Positions 47,101-57,007 of a stretch of 64,000 nt of DNA are shown here, piece by piece. The notes beneath the pieces are model-generated. The model had not been told where the DNA came from. It did not search any database and saw nothing but the letters and a program-made list of their open reading frames with translations. This stretch comes from Acheta domesticus (taxonomy: Eukaryota; Arthropoda; Insecta; Orthoptera; Gryllidae). Location of the stretch: positions 100,189,608 to 100,253,607 of the forward strand of contig JAHLJT010002630.1 in NCBI GenBank assembly GCA_031308135.1, in the 5' to 3' direction. Within the stretch, counting starts at the first letter, position 1. Each line of letters opens with the position of its first letter. The position numbers and the translations under genes were made by a program.

Positions 47101-47965
47101 TAGCACAACTTAATTGGCAAATCAATAGGCATCATATGAATATGAATATCAAATGACATTTGAAATAGCAGGTCCAGATATAAAGACAATGAAAGAGAAC
47201 AAAAATCATTGGGATCTACAGATTCCCAAATTCTAGTGTTAATGACTTTCAATATAGATTCGAAGAACTTTTAACTAAACTCTTAGGAAACTACAATTGT
47301 ATGCTAATTATTTTGTGTGATCTGAACATTAGCATTGACCGTGAATTAGATGATGTTCTAAATAATTTCAATCTCCATGATGTGGAATTAGGGCCAACAC
47401 ATGTTACAACCCATTCCAGCTCTACTACAGACCACATCATTACAAGCATTTAAATTAATAGATCTCCTCTTTTAATATTTTCATCTCTCTGATAACACTA
47501 CTCAAATCGTTGAAATAATCAATTGCCCCATTAGCTTTGAACAGTCTCATTACACATTCACCACTGAAACAAATGATACTAAACTACAAGTGCTAAATGA
47601 ATGTCTCCTGAAAGAGAAATGGACGGAAGTACTCAATGGTAATGATATCCATAAGAAATTAAACCTAAAATCAAGCTTCCTAATGAACTTCTTGTTCTTA
47701 GATATAAAATGAAGAACAGTATGACCTGTTCAGAGATACTAAGAATTCCTATTATAACAAGAAGTACAAACAGTATAAACAACTTTATAGGCTGTAATTT
47801 TAATTAATTTCTAGTCAGGCTTTGCTTGATACTTTCTGTAAGTGTATAAGCAATAAAATATTAATATAATTAAAAAATAATTCAATAGACAATAATGACA
47901 CTCACTTCATCTGCTTTTTCTTGTTCTATTGAATACACCGTTGGACACGGATATGCTACTTCATC
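33852..47965 (-). CDS. Gene B: C2H2 zinc-finger paralogue of gene A (5 exons seen, 5' end missing)
   Basis: Minus-strand exons are 47965-47906, 42808-42752, 40380-40306, 38874-38802 and 35167-33852. Phases match those of gene A: 0, 0, 0, then a split Gly. The visible exons encode about 526 residues: two SIKQENADE-type linkers, the ELEPPVSVFIEPIEK linker, DPLASSCGSV, a 14-unit 12-residue repeat and eight C2H2 fingers. A sequence-specific nuclear DNA-binding role is inferred from the tandem fingers. No THAP exon was found between 48 and 64 kb. It may lie beyond, be lost, or be replaced by another first exon. Large introns carry several transposons. Confidence 0.7.
34596..35099 (-). repeat. In-frame coding minisatellite, 14 x 36 bp
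   Basis: The unit encodes Q-(E/K)-P-N-S-F-P-T-P-L-x-Q. Units 4, 7 and 11 instead carry a PK(Y/C)...LL(Q/H)Q variant, hinting at a higher-order repeat. Gene A has only about three units at the matching place (about 14970-15080). Confidence 0.85.
35722..36031. repeat. Tandem duplication, 155-bp unit, nearly identical
   Basis: TTTAATATTCTCGAAATAAT through CCACCCAAGTATTTAGTA occurs twice head to tail (units from about 35722 and 35877). I see no differences beyond the T-run at the start, so it is recent or gene-converted. It is upstream of the terminal exon, inside gene B's last intron. Confidence 0.8.
36035..38180. other. Gene B last intron, no gene seen
   Basis: AT-rich sequence. A CT-richer patch at about 36190-36440 has a 129-codon ORF without a recognisable domain or splice support. 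Confidence 0.35.
38190..38690 (+). pseudogene. Non-LTR reverse transcriptase fragment (Jockey/CR1-like)
   Basis: The plus-strand frame has GTFLDIFKIAKTMLLFKKWN, then YGPISLLSVFFKNSERIFYVR and CQHGFRKSKSTETTTFSFL, the RT fingers region. After a frameshift, LSKAFDVIDHRTF carries motif A. The rest of the element is missing. It lies within gene B's intron, antisense to the gene, about 100 bp from exon d. Confidence 0.8.
38802..38874 (-). CDS. Gene B exon d: DPLAS linker exon
   Basis: A 73-bp exon after TTGTTGCAG and before GTGAGCATG encodes DPLASSCGSVSVASLELADG and then FSVP plus one Gly base. Same length and phase as gene A exon 4. Confidence 0.7.
39000..40250. other. Gene B intron, no gene seen
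   Basis: AT-rich sequence. ORFs at 39060-39431 and 39566-39838 show no family features and overlap on both strands. Confidence 0.35.
40306..40380 (-). CDS. Gene B exon c: acidic linker exon with altered splice acceptor
   Basis: The sequence matches gene A exon 3 (ELEPPVSVFIEPIEK, then QEGVSFKEET) with donor GTAAGA. The acceptor position used in gene A, TGTGCAG, reads TGTGCCG here, so the AG is lost. The next AG lies 3 bp further on (GGAG) and would keep the frame with one residue fewer. I used that start. Confidence 0.6.
41303..42733. mobile_element. DNA element with ~200-bp inverted repeats in gene B intron
   Basis: Ends start GGTCATTCCATGTCAAATCA and the mirror match continues through AAACAACACTGAATATTG, GGCATTA and GATATCCTGCATG for about 200 bp. 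Flanks read CATGGA (41297-41302) and CCTGGA (42734-42739). The homologous spot in gene A (near 20311) reads CAACCTGGAATAA without any insert, so this is a filled site with a probable 6-bp duplication. Superfamily not assigned. The interior includes a piece of an RTE-type RT. Confidence 0.75.
41740..42060 (+). pseudogene. RTE-like endonuclease-RT, C-terminal tail fragment
   Basis: The plus-strand reading has RIRNENLKQKMGV, RRLKWYWHLRRMPEERWP, RKRGRPRLTWYDGVR and EEDKQDRRRWQ. This is the well-known tail that follows the RT of RTE-type and related non-LTR elements (R-R-x-W-x-G-H-x-x-R-M and K-R-G-R-P-x-x-x-W). Only the tail is present, inside the DNA element described above, so it was probably picked up or inserted. 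Confidence 0.75.
42752..42808 (-). CDS. Gene B exon b: linker exon of the KQENADE type
   Basis: A 57-bp phase-0 exon encodes DDKQPIPVLHSIKQENADE, between CTAG and GTGAGTAAT. It is closest to gene A exon 2. A transposon ends only 18 bp inside the following intron (right end at 42733). Confidence 0.7.
43000..45500. other. Gene-free AT-rich stretch in gene B intron
   Basis: No ORF with a recognisable family, no clear terminal repeats. Short paralogous alignment to gene A extends only to about 42900. Confidence 0.4.
45511..46367. mobile_element. hAT element with transposase C-terminal remnant
   Basis: Ends CAGGGTTGT and CAAATCCTG are inverted. The flanks are ATCATACT (45503-45510) and ATTATACT (46368-46375), a 7/8 match to an 8-bp duplication. 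Subterminal regions are full of TATTTAAATAC-type motifs. On the plus strand about 45780-45970 reads KILDNYPTIKEVFTPYN, YSSVPV, a stop, QLFSFVGFIHSPTRG and LLSEDFFEKLEVLK. This is the hAT dimerisation domain with the key Glu codon mutated to a stop. Confidence 0.8.
46870..47800 (+). pseudogene. Non-LTR retrotransposon endonuclease region fragment
   Basis: The plus-strand text, with frameshifts, reads LNVLHQNIQYIHNKLEQLE, then VITEHKYNKI (where the catalytic Glu stands), CREFNSSGGVTIIA, IYRFPNSSVNDFQYRFEELL, CDLNISIDREL, PTHVTTHSSSTTDHIITSI (Asp-His pair) and a YYNKKYKQYKQ tail. This is the order of a CR1/Jockey-type AP endonuclease and the start of the linker to RT. The RT itself is absent. 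It lies antisense to gene B, about 100 bp from exon a. Confidence 0.75.
47906..47965 (-). CDS. Gene B exon a: linker exon, second copy of the KQENADE type
   Basis: A 60-bp phase-0 exon between CTAG and GTGAGTG encodes DEVAYPCPTVYSIEQEKADE. It is the most diverged of the three exons of this type. Confidence 0.65.
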
Positions 47966-48101
47966 CTAGAAACAAAAACAGGGCATGTTAAATTTGCAGC
48001 AGTTTTTAGAAATGAACCTGAAAATATCAGATTCTATGTTGAGAAGAAAAGTTAAGATTATTTTTTAATCCTTAAGTATTTGTGTGGGGGATTTCAGGTT
48101 G

Positions 48102-48725
48102 TTAGGTCCACAGACAAAAGGGCCAATACTCGTAAGGACTAATGAAAAGGACGTCCATTGCGAACCATGTCTAATGCGACTAATACCGGGTCTAATACCA
48201 AAAGGGGTTTACAATTAGAAGGTTCAATTAATAAGGTCTAATAGACAAACACCGCAGGCCTACAAGATATACAAAGGTGTATTGGCAAAGTTTCTATTTC
48301 TTCATTTTTAACTGCCTGAAAACCAAAAGTCTATATTTTAACGTCTATTAATTTTCAAAATTTTCGAATGGTAGCAAATTACCAAAATTATAAAGATTGT
48401 GGTGGTATCTACTTATATTTTCAGTCTATGAGCTACAGAGACAGACTGACTATTTTAACACCTGCATCATTTCATGTACATTACGTACTTCCTGAATGAA
48501 AGGGTATCATTCCTATTTTGATTTCGTTTCAGACTATAACATACTGACATTATGGTAAGTGAACCATATTTTGTTACGAATTTTATTAGACATTTTTCAC
48601 AATTACCCCAAATATTATTAGACATTTTTGAAATTAGACCAAATTTTCAATAGACGAGTTTTCATAGACCCTCTGACATTAGACTTTAAAAATTAGACCT
48701 AATATTTTTAGATCTAACGACCTCT
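48102..48725. mobile_element. Putative DNA element with subterminal GTCTAAT repeats
   Basis: Imperfect inverted ends AGGTTGTTAGGTC (left) and GATCTAACGACCT (right). The left half contains at least three GTCTAAT motifs (48172, 48201, 48237) and the right half at least four ATTAGAC motifs (48588-48700), all pointing inwards. No ORF. No target duplication identified. Confidence 0.45.
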
Positions 48726-48729
48726 AACC

Positions 48730-51700
48730 ATGTAGGGTGTTTAAGGACCCCCAGATAATTTCTTTAAATTAATGTTGCATCCTTACGCTTCTGAAATTCA
48801 GTGCCTCTCGACCTGACTTCAAACAAAAGACTTGTTTTACATGCTAATGTAAATAAAATAAAACACTTTGTTTGTGACAGGGGACTTGAGGAATCTTCTT
48901 GAGACTGTTAGTGAAAAATTTGTCCCATGCACCCTCTTTCTTAAAGTAGGATGTGTGGCAAGGTGGGAGGGAATTTAGTAAAATTAGGAATTCACAAAAT
49001 AATTAATTTGATAATAAATAATTACTCGAACAAAGATGCAAAGTCATAAATTTGTCTGGAGTTACTGAAGAGGAGGTAGTACAAACATCAGAGGAGAGAG
49101 CATAGTAGCCAGCATGATGAAGAAAAGGTAATTGGCAACAAATGCAAATGCGTACTGTTGCAAATCATATGAAGTGATGTGCCTAATGCACATGGTGAAG
49201 GTTTGTGAAACACACAGGGTTAAAATAGTGAATAAGAATTGGTACTAAAACACAATCGAAATTATGGTCAGAATATGTTACAAAAACTTCAAAATTTTCG
49301 ACAGTATTCTGTTCATGATCAACTGCTTCTATTATGTGAATGAAGGCGCAGATTGCAGATTTAAAACTAGAATTCATTTTCTGTCTAATAAATTATGATC
49401 AATTCTTGTTTTTCCTATTGAACATAACATAAGTTTCATAATTACAGTGGGAATTCTTTTTTCTCTACAAATTTCAAAAGTACTGGCCCTGATTAATTTA
49501 CGATTCAAAAGAACACGTGTCTCTTCATTTCAGTTTTCTATTCAACAACAATCTTTGTCATTACTAAACAAGATGACTTTACAAGTTGTTACAATACTTT
49601 CTCTTCATTAACTTTGTTGTGGCGTAGTAACAAGATACTTATATTATTCACAGGGCAAACTTCCATTAAAATCTCACTATCTGCTTCAAATACTCTCTGC
49701 CCACCACCTCAAACTGCAGACATGTGGTGTGTGTGTGTTGGTCAGGACATGCAGGTGTTATGATATGAGTATCTAAAAGTATGAGTTTATAAGTATGAGA
49801 TGAGATAATAATAATAAAGCCTGTGTATCCCTAGGTGGGCAACGGCCTCTCCTTATGAGGATTATTCTTAATGTTATCCCACAACTGAGCAATGTTTGTG
49901 GGTCTTACAATTATTTACACTAGGCAACGTTCTCAATGTTACACTTCTGTCTAGTTCACTGTTACATTGCACTGTACTAACTTGTGCGCAACTATAGTAC
50001 TGATAATGGAATTAATCTGGAAAACCTATACATTAACTAATTACACTGTACTACTTCATCTTTGTCTTTATTTACTCTGCCTAACACTTTCCGTTGTTGT
50101 GTCTGTCTCTTTTAACATACACTTGTTATTATCTCTTATAACGCATGAGTATATAAATATTGACAAATGACGTTCTAACATTGTACCAAATAAACAGAAA
50201 ATGCTTACAGCTTCTATTTTAATAATGCATTCTGTTAAAATATTAATCTCTTCCATCATAATCACAGAAACCACAAGTTAAGAACATAAGATTTATTGTC
50301 GACAACAGAGAGTTTATACATGTCGACAACGTTCCTGGAAGCTGTCGACGAAGGAATGCTCAGGCCTGGCATAGAACATAGAACCAGCGTAACCAGCGTT
50401 AGCCTTGCATCAGTGCTGCGCTCGAACGGGTGAACCCCATACTAAACTACACAGTGGCGGGAAAAGATGACGTAAAACACTTGATCAATTATTGTTTACG
50501 TCACCTTAAAGTACGGACTTCAGTGATGTGCGTCTACGCGTAAAGAACCATAGTCTACGTCTACACGTAAACAACCTATTCTGCATAGACAAAGGTAATC
50601 TACGTAGATAACGGTAATCTATCTTTTTTGTGGGGGCAGGGACAAATCTACGAGGGCCATTTTAAAATTTTTAGTTAACATTGTTGTGATTCGAAAATAT
50701 TTATGAGGCGGGTGACAGTCATTACTGAAATCGCCTTCCTCCCCTGTGAAATACTTATCGGGTCCGTCTCTCTTCCGAGGGGCTAAGAGATTGGCGACAT
50801 GACCAGGGATCCGCACAATATTTTTGCGCACCGGATTGGAGACACTGCAACTGAAGCAAAAGTTTCGGATGCAGTGGTCTGATGTGCACGTTGAAACACG
50901 TCCCTACTGGTTTGAGATGGTTACGGAGGCTGTCATTTCTTCGTCAGGAATGTTTTGTCTGACTTACTAAATTGAAAATATTTTTTTTACTATTACATCT
51001 CAACGTGCTTATACTATTAATAAATTTAACTGTAATAATCGTTCGGAAAAACTCCCGAAAATTCATAAACACTCCCCAAAATGTTCGTAATTTTTCGCTG
51101 AGTGGAGGAAGTTCAACACTAAATTAATCAGAATTTAATTTCCTTTGATCTATTCATTTTCAAAGTATTAATTATAATTAATATATATAATGTGTAAACA
51201 ATATAAATAAATATTACACTTTTTAACGTGTTTTTAAAAAATGTTGGCAGTTTCGTGTGCTAAAATCAAATTCTGATCGTTGATTTTTTTTAAACTGGAA
51301 ATAACCATCTAACTTGAAAGCAGAACATCTCGCTTCAAAGCAGAAATCTACTTTTGACTTGAGGATACTATAGTTTTACTTCCCTGATTTCTAAGAATGG
51401 TAGGGAAATTTAAAAAGGCTTACTCTCTTGTTCACAAATTTTCTTTTAAGAAGCATTATTCTATCAGACATATATCAAGTCACTATCTTTTCATTTTGAA
51501 AATCGTCCAAAATGCATATTATCACGACCGGAGTGATAATAGTAAAGTTTTAATTTGTAATAAAATGAAATGTATGAAACATTTCTCTCCCGCCCCCCGT
51601 CCAATACCGCATACAACTTGGTTATCGTGAAAATATAACTTCATTTTAGAGAAAAGAACATCTCATTGCGAGAAAATGTACCTCAACAAACCAAAAACGT
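48730..51700. other. No gene seen
   Basis: Mostly AT-rich. Around 50290-50350 TGTCGAC occurs three times. 50500-50620 has repeated TCTACG..CGTAAA text. No ORF with a recognisable domain. Confidence 0.35.
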
Positions 51701-51720
51701 TTTAAAACCATTATAGGCAG

Positions 51721-52501
51721 CAGTGGCGTAGCGTGACTCACACGTTTGGGGATGCTCAACAATAACACACAAAATGTCACTATCAACTACTTCGTCTAAC
51801 AGGCGAACGCAACACGAGGCAGATACACTTTAACTAATTACTTCCACGATCTCGATTGCTTACGACGGTGTAGGCGCTTCCCACAAAATCCTCACAGCAG
51901 TCAGGGCTGCCGATGTCTTGAAAGCAAATTATACAATGGCTCAGCTTTAATTCTTATACGCGAATGGCAATAAGACCATTTGTTAATTTATACATTGCAG
52001 ACTTAAATAATATGTAATCTATTTAAGAGACAATACAATTTCTTGGATATTAATTAAGAAATAGTAGTCAGGTACTATTTCTACAGTTTGTACCCATGAC
52101 CAAGCGGGGACTCCCGAGTGAGAGAGAGAAAGATAATTTACTGAACGCCTGAAGTGTGCTGCGCTCTCGTGCACAAACGAGCTTCTTTCCGCAGTAGACG
52201 CTAGCGTAAAGCAGTCGGGTTTCTCTGGGCCAGGGGTGAAGAGGGGAGAGGGGGACCTCGCCATCTGCGCATGCGTCATTGCTCGTCGCAATGTGGCGGC
52301 AGACGCTGAAGTATTTTAGCATCCAAGCAATCAGAGGCCAGCTTCAACAGCCCGCCGAATTCAATCATAGGAAATCAATTTTAAATTAATACAACACGTG
52401 TTTCGCTCAACAGACCACTTGTAAGATTATCAATACAGTATTTAAGGTTCTTATATACGGGGATGCTCAGCATCTCAGCGTCCCCTGACGCTACACCACT
52501 G
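51721..52501. mobile_element. hAT-type MITE
   Basis: Ends CAGTGGCGTAGCGTGA and its inverse (TGACGCTACACCACTG) have one mismatch in the first twelve bases. The flanking 8 bp ATAGGCAG is identical on both sides (51713-51720, 52502-52509). GGGGATGCTCA is repeated near both ends. No transposase. Confidence 0.8.
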
Positions 52502-52671
52502 ATAGGCAGAGAAAAACTTCCAACGAATAACGATCACGACGGTTTAAAAGAAAATCGACACCAATATCGTGTTTTGCCCATAAGCTCGTAGCAGCCTGTC
52601 ACTTTCCACCCAGCAGCGACGGTGCTGCCCTCCGAACTACTAAAAGTCACGTGTTCTAGACGTCTCTATAG

Positions 52672-54173
52672 CAACACCATCTAGACATACAAGCCCTGCG
52701 CACTGCAGTTTTTCAAAGCCAATATGGCGGCTACAAAAGGCCGACTCGTTCGAGTTGAGGCGATTCAGTTGTGTACGTTGAATAGCACTTTAACTTTCGA
52801 ATTGTGGTTATGTAGGTATAGACTGTTGTTGTTAACAGTGAGAATCATGGTGAATAAGGACTGTGTCCCCCAGTGAGGGAATTATGATAAAAAGTGAAGA
52901 GTGTAAGAGTGTAAGTTCAGTGTTTACTTTCAGATTCGTGAATTACATTTGCGATCATGGGAAATTGAGAAGACTTCAGTATTCTATTGTGATAATGGAC
53001 TAAAATCAGTGTTCCTTTAAAACATACACGACTGTTCCGTGGAGCTTTGCCTTCTTTGTTGCTAAATTGTCCTGCTTACTTGAATGGCCCAACTTCTTAC
53101 AGAGAAAGATCTCAAAAAAATAAATTGTGTGTTTGCTTGCTGCTATTGAAGAAAGTGCCAAAGAAAACGTTGCAAGATTAAGTAAATATCTTTCAGTACT
53201 TTTCATGAACTAAGAAGCAAATTGGAGTTGCTTGTTTCGATCATTAATAAGGAAGACGTTACTCTTTTTCAACATATTGATTGTAATTGTGCCTCTAAAA
53301 TTATCAATTCAGTTGTGGTGGATAAAGAATCGAAACTCTGTGTTTATATTTGTAAAAAAAGTATTAGAAGTTGGAGGCACTTCAATATCAGACAGTGTAT
53401 GTAATACAAATGAAATTAATGGTGTTTCAGAAAATGTTAGGTTAAAGTTATGTTTTAATACAAGTAGTTATAATTGTCCTCATGATGGTTTTGCATTAAC
53501 ATCAGACCTCTTACTTTAGATCAATACCACAACTTCAAAATTTAACACACCTGTTGTTTTTATGCTGGAAAACATGAAACTCCTTACAAAGAAAAGAAGT
53601 GCATATCAGTACAGTTCATGTTTTTTCATATTGCCTTGCATGCGATTTACCATATAACCATATTCTTATAATTATTTCAAACATTTAAGGTTCATCATAT
53701 TTCCTCATCCTAATACAGTTATGAGATTGTGTTCATTTCGTTTAGAACCTCAAATGAAATAAATTGAAATTTTTTTGAAGCGTACAAGAAACCAACACTT
53801 ACATAAATTAAGTGATAGTGATAAATCAGTGCCTGTCACGAAGGATGAGATATATTTAAAATCAAGACTTGCAAAATATTTTGCAAAAAAGTATATTCAG
53901 AATAGAACAGATAGGATTTCATGTACTGTGCGTTGTAAATGGTGATAACAGTATTAATAGAAAGTGCATGCAGCTTTTTTCGCCTGAAAAGGAACACATT
54001 TTTATGAACAATCTTTCAGCTGAAGAAAGTAAACCTCTTTTCTGTTTCTTTCATAGTGTAATATTGTTGTCTGGTAACCACAATTTGACTTAGCATTTCA
54101 GTTTGTATGGCCTTTTCAGGCGGCCATCTTGAATGACTGCTCAGGCCTTGTAAAGTATGTCTAGGTGGTGTTG
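52672..54173 (+). mobile_element. P-superfamily DNA transposon, decayed
   Basis: The inverted ends CAACACCATCTAGACATAC and CAACACCACCTAGACATAC (reverse strand) differ at one base, and similarity continues past ATGGCGGC. The flanking 8 bp CTCTATAG is identical (52664-52671 and 54174-54181). Plus-strand translation in broken frames gives FPHPNTVMRLCSFRLEPQ (about 53695), TKDEIYLKSRLAKYF (about 53840) and FHVLCVVNGDNSINRKCMQLF (about 53915). These resemble the HPNT, DEI and DN..NR blocks of P-element transposases. 8-bp duplications are a P hallmark. No THAP domain is readable in it. Confidence 0.7.
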
Positions 54174-54418
54174 CTCTATAGCGTCGCTATCCTGAACTCT
54201 GACTCTACTCTTTCATTCTGAACTGCATTTGAATAAGGACCGGATATAGCCTTTCTAGAGGAAGAGGACTGGTTATGGCCACCAAGAGGGCTATAGGGCG
54301 CTGTCGCTCTTTCATGATGACCACGAAGTATACTTCGGTTTTCATAACGTGGCGCGTCCGGGCCTGTCTTCACGATGGAATATTGAGAGCGTAGGCTTCC
54401 ACGGCCGGAGTCAGTACT

Positions 54419-54525
54419 GACATGGCTCTCCGGGAGACGCCGCGTCCAAGGCAAGGTGCCAAGGCATGGTGGCCAAAACGTTGGTACCTGTACCTTGGAC
54501 GCGGCGTCTTCCGGAAAGCCATGTA
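54419..54525. repeat. Hairpin with ~34-bp GC-rich arms
   Basis: ACATGGCTCTCCGGGAGACG with CCGCGTCCAAGG is mirrored after about 40 bp by CCTTGGACGCGG with CGTCTTCCGGAAAGCCATGT. Four mismatches or fewer are seen in the arms. Confidence 0.7.
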
Positions 54526-55097
54526 AGTACGATGTAATATCTCATGGCATTTCGCGCCTTTCTCGATCGTGCCGCTAGATGTCGCATGATCGCGACAGTA
54601 TCAAGCAGTGCGACGTGTCTAGTGGCAATTCATTGTAGTTTCATATTTCGCCCTGTCTTATTCCGAGAACAAACATTTGCAATATAATACATAAGACAAT
54701 TTTACTTGAACTGTATATGATCGTCATGTTCTTGACGATTGCTCTTTAAATTTACGCGATATCTTTCGAATTGCGCATTCTGATTGGTGGTCCCCATTCC
54801 TAGATTGGGTCTCATCCCCACCCTTCATCGATTTTCTCATTTCCCCCCGAGTTGCCCGCACGCAGCTCCTGAGGTCAGTGCTGTGCAGGTCTGTTCTAGA
54901 GGCTTCTTCTTTCCAATCGCCCAAGCTTTTGGTTGAGGCAGAGCAACAGGCTCAGCCCCCACCGAGCGCCAAAACATCAACGTACCCCCTCTAGCGGACA
55001 AAGAGTTGTCCGTCGCCGAGGCCCAACCCCCCTGCGTGCGCCCACGCGCCAGAGCTAAAGAAATTCATCTCGTCCACGCACAAATTGATCCATCATC

Positions 55098-55927
55098 TAT
55101 ACTTCAGTTTTTCTTTCTTGGCGCACGGTGGAGAGAGGTGTCAATAATGTGACGTGCCTCCTCGGAGCTGACTGACTTCAGCGTATTCCTTAGGCAGCGC
55201 GTCACTTTAGAGTACTGTGGTTGATTTGGAAGATTTTATTGAGATGGGGAAAGGGAGGGCAGTTTTCTCAAGAAGAAGTCATGTTCCAAACAATGCACCA
55301 TTTATTACTGTTGCATGAAGAGAAAGGGGGGGGAAACGATAAACCAGATAAGGGAATGTATAGGAAGTCGAGCTCAGATGTGGCGGCCTCTTACCCCGTC
55401 ACTCCGTGGTCCAGGCGCGGCGAAGACGACAGCAGCGGCGGCGGCGGAGCTTTGCGAACGAGTCATCATGGAAGAGCGTTCTTGGTGTCCTGGTGCAGGT
55501 CGTTCACGGTTCTCACGTGCGCCTCTGGCTCCCATGTTACTCGCATGGGGCTAGCCTGTGACTCACATAGTCCCGTCTGCTCCGCATGGTCCCGTCGCTC
55601 CCGTCTGCCCTCCTGGCTCCGCGGAGCCCGTTTATATTGGCCCTCGCTTGCATGCGGCAGCACTTTTTGGAGGTTCTGCCCCCGAGATGTTATGCTTGCC
55701 GATGCAAGCCGCTAACCTTCGGTGTGGAGTAATGGTGGCTCGCCACAATAAAATGGACCATCTCACGGTATTTCGCGTCGTTCTCCCTTGTGCCGCCAGC
55801 ACTGCTCGATACAGTCGCGATCATGCGATTCCTAACGGCACAATCGAAAAGGACGCAAAATACTGTGGGATATTCCATTTTATTGACACCCTCCCCCCTT
55901 GCGCCAAGAAAGAAAAACCGAAGTATA
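55098..55927. mobile_element. Fold-back element, TATACTTCRG family, 830 bp
   Basis: The left end is TATACTTCAGTTTTTCTTTC with TTGGCGCACGGTGG and GGTGTCAATAA, mirrored at the right end. A second, inner palindrome (about 55748-55895) carries the CAATAAAATGG..CGCATGATCGCG core shared with 32837-33358. The GC-rich interior (55380-55700) is open in several frames but shows no known protein. Confidence 0.6.
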
Positions 55928-56312
55928 CCTCTTCTTTGTTCTATCCTCACCCTTTGCTTACGCACACTTGTACTTCCAAGCACTCCACTACCGCATGTGC
56001 CGGGAGACCAACGATGTGTCCTACGGAGGGAGATACATGTAGGGGAAGCCCAAGACTTGCCTAGGGGTAGGGTTTCACCCAGAGAGTATATAACCATTCA
56101 TTGGCAAAGGAACATTGGCACATCCTAAGATAATACATTCATATCATTAACGAGATTGATTTTCCCGGAATTAAATATTCAGTGGATTGAAATAAATTTG
56201 AAAGCAACTGTTTCAAACAACTTGAACTTTATTTCGTGAAACGTAAAAGCACAAAAACACTTAGATCTACAAATAAAACTCTTGAAATGAATGCAGAATG
56301 TAGAGTGCACAA

Positions 56313-56877
56313 TAGTGTTTCTCAAACATCGATAGTTATCGATTGTTCAAACTTTCGTTGGCTATAGATATTGTGGCCGATAGTTTTTCGACACTTTTAA
56401 GTCTACAGTTTTATTCAATTACTTTTTGATGAAAAAAAATACTGAGAGCACGCAAAACAGACATGATACGCGTATAAAACAACAAATCAAGAAATTTATA
56501 TTTCTGAGTTACGTACCTAATAATTTTAGCATTAGCAAGATGTAATTACGTTCTGGGAGGGTTATCCTCTTGAGTCCTTTCGGGCAGTAGCTGTCAAATA
56601 TTTACACATTCCCGCTTGTTCGGTACCCTCAGAGGGCATTTTTTTTCCAAAGCGGGAGAAATTATGTCGAAGAAAAGGGGTGAAATGAAAACGGATACGT
56701 TGAACGTATCACTATTCACGCACCAAAATTTGTTCTTGTTACAAAATTAAGATTTACACCGGAACCGATGGGAATCTGTTATCAAATTTGTTATTCGATA
56801 TGTGATACTATCGATATTCAACGACGATATTATCGAAAACAGTTGATAGTGAAACAATCGATGTTTAAGAAACACTA
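56313..56877. mobile_element. hAT-type MITE
   Basis: Ends TAGTGTTTCTCAAACATCGA and the inverse TCGATGTTTAAGAAACACTA. The flanks GTGCACAA and GTGCACAC (7/8) fit an 8-bp duplication. TATCGAT motifs are repeated near both ends. Confidence 0.75.
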
Positions 56878-56930
56878 GTGCACACAGAAGTGCACTCTAG
56901 TTCGACATCTCGGCGCTTGGAGGCAGAGCA

Positions 56931-56982
56931 CTCTCCCTACGCTAGAGTCCCTGGATACAGGGGACTGTATCTAGGGACTCTA
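56931..56982. repeat. Palindrome TAGAGTCCCTGGATACAG
   Basis: TAGAGTCCCTGGATACAG and CTGTATCTAGGGACTCTA are separated by three bases. The same text occurs in the arms of the fold-back element at 32960 and 33215. Confidence 0.65.
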
Positions 56983-57007
56983 CCCTACGGTCCACAGGCG
57001 ACGTTGC

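Noticed and set aside
52732..52884. A 50-codon ORF starting in ATGGCGGCTACAAAAGG as a host gene start
   Set aside because: It lies within the inverted terminal region of the P-type element and shows no family similarity.
55221..56128. ORFs of 110-168 codons in the GC-rich part of the fold-back element
   Set aside because: Several frames on both strands are open together, with no recognisable motif; likely composition effect.
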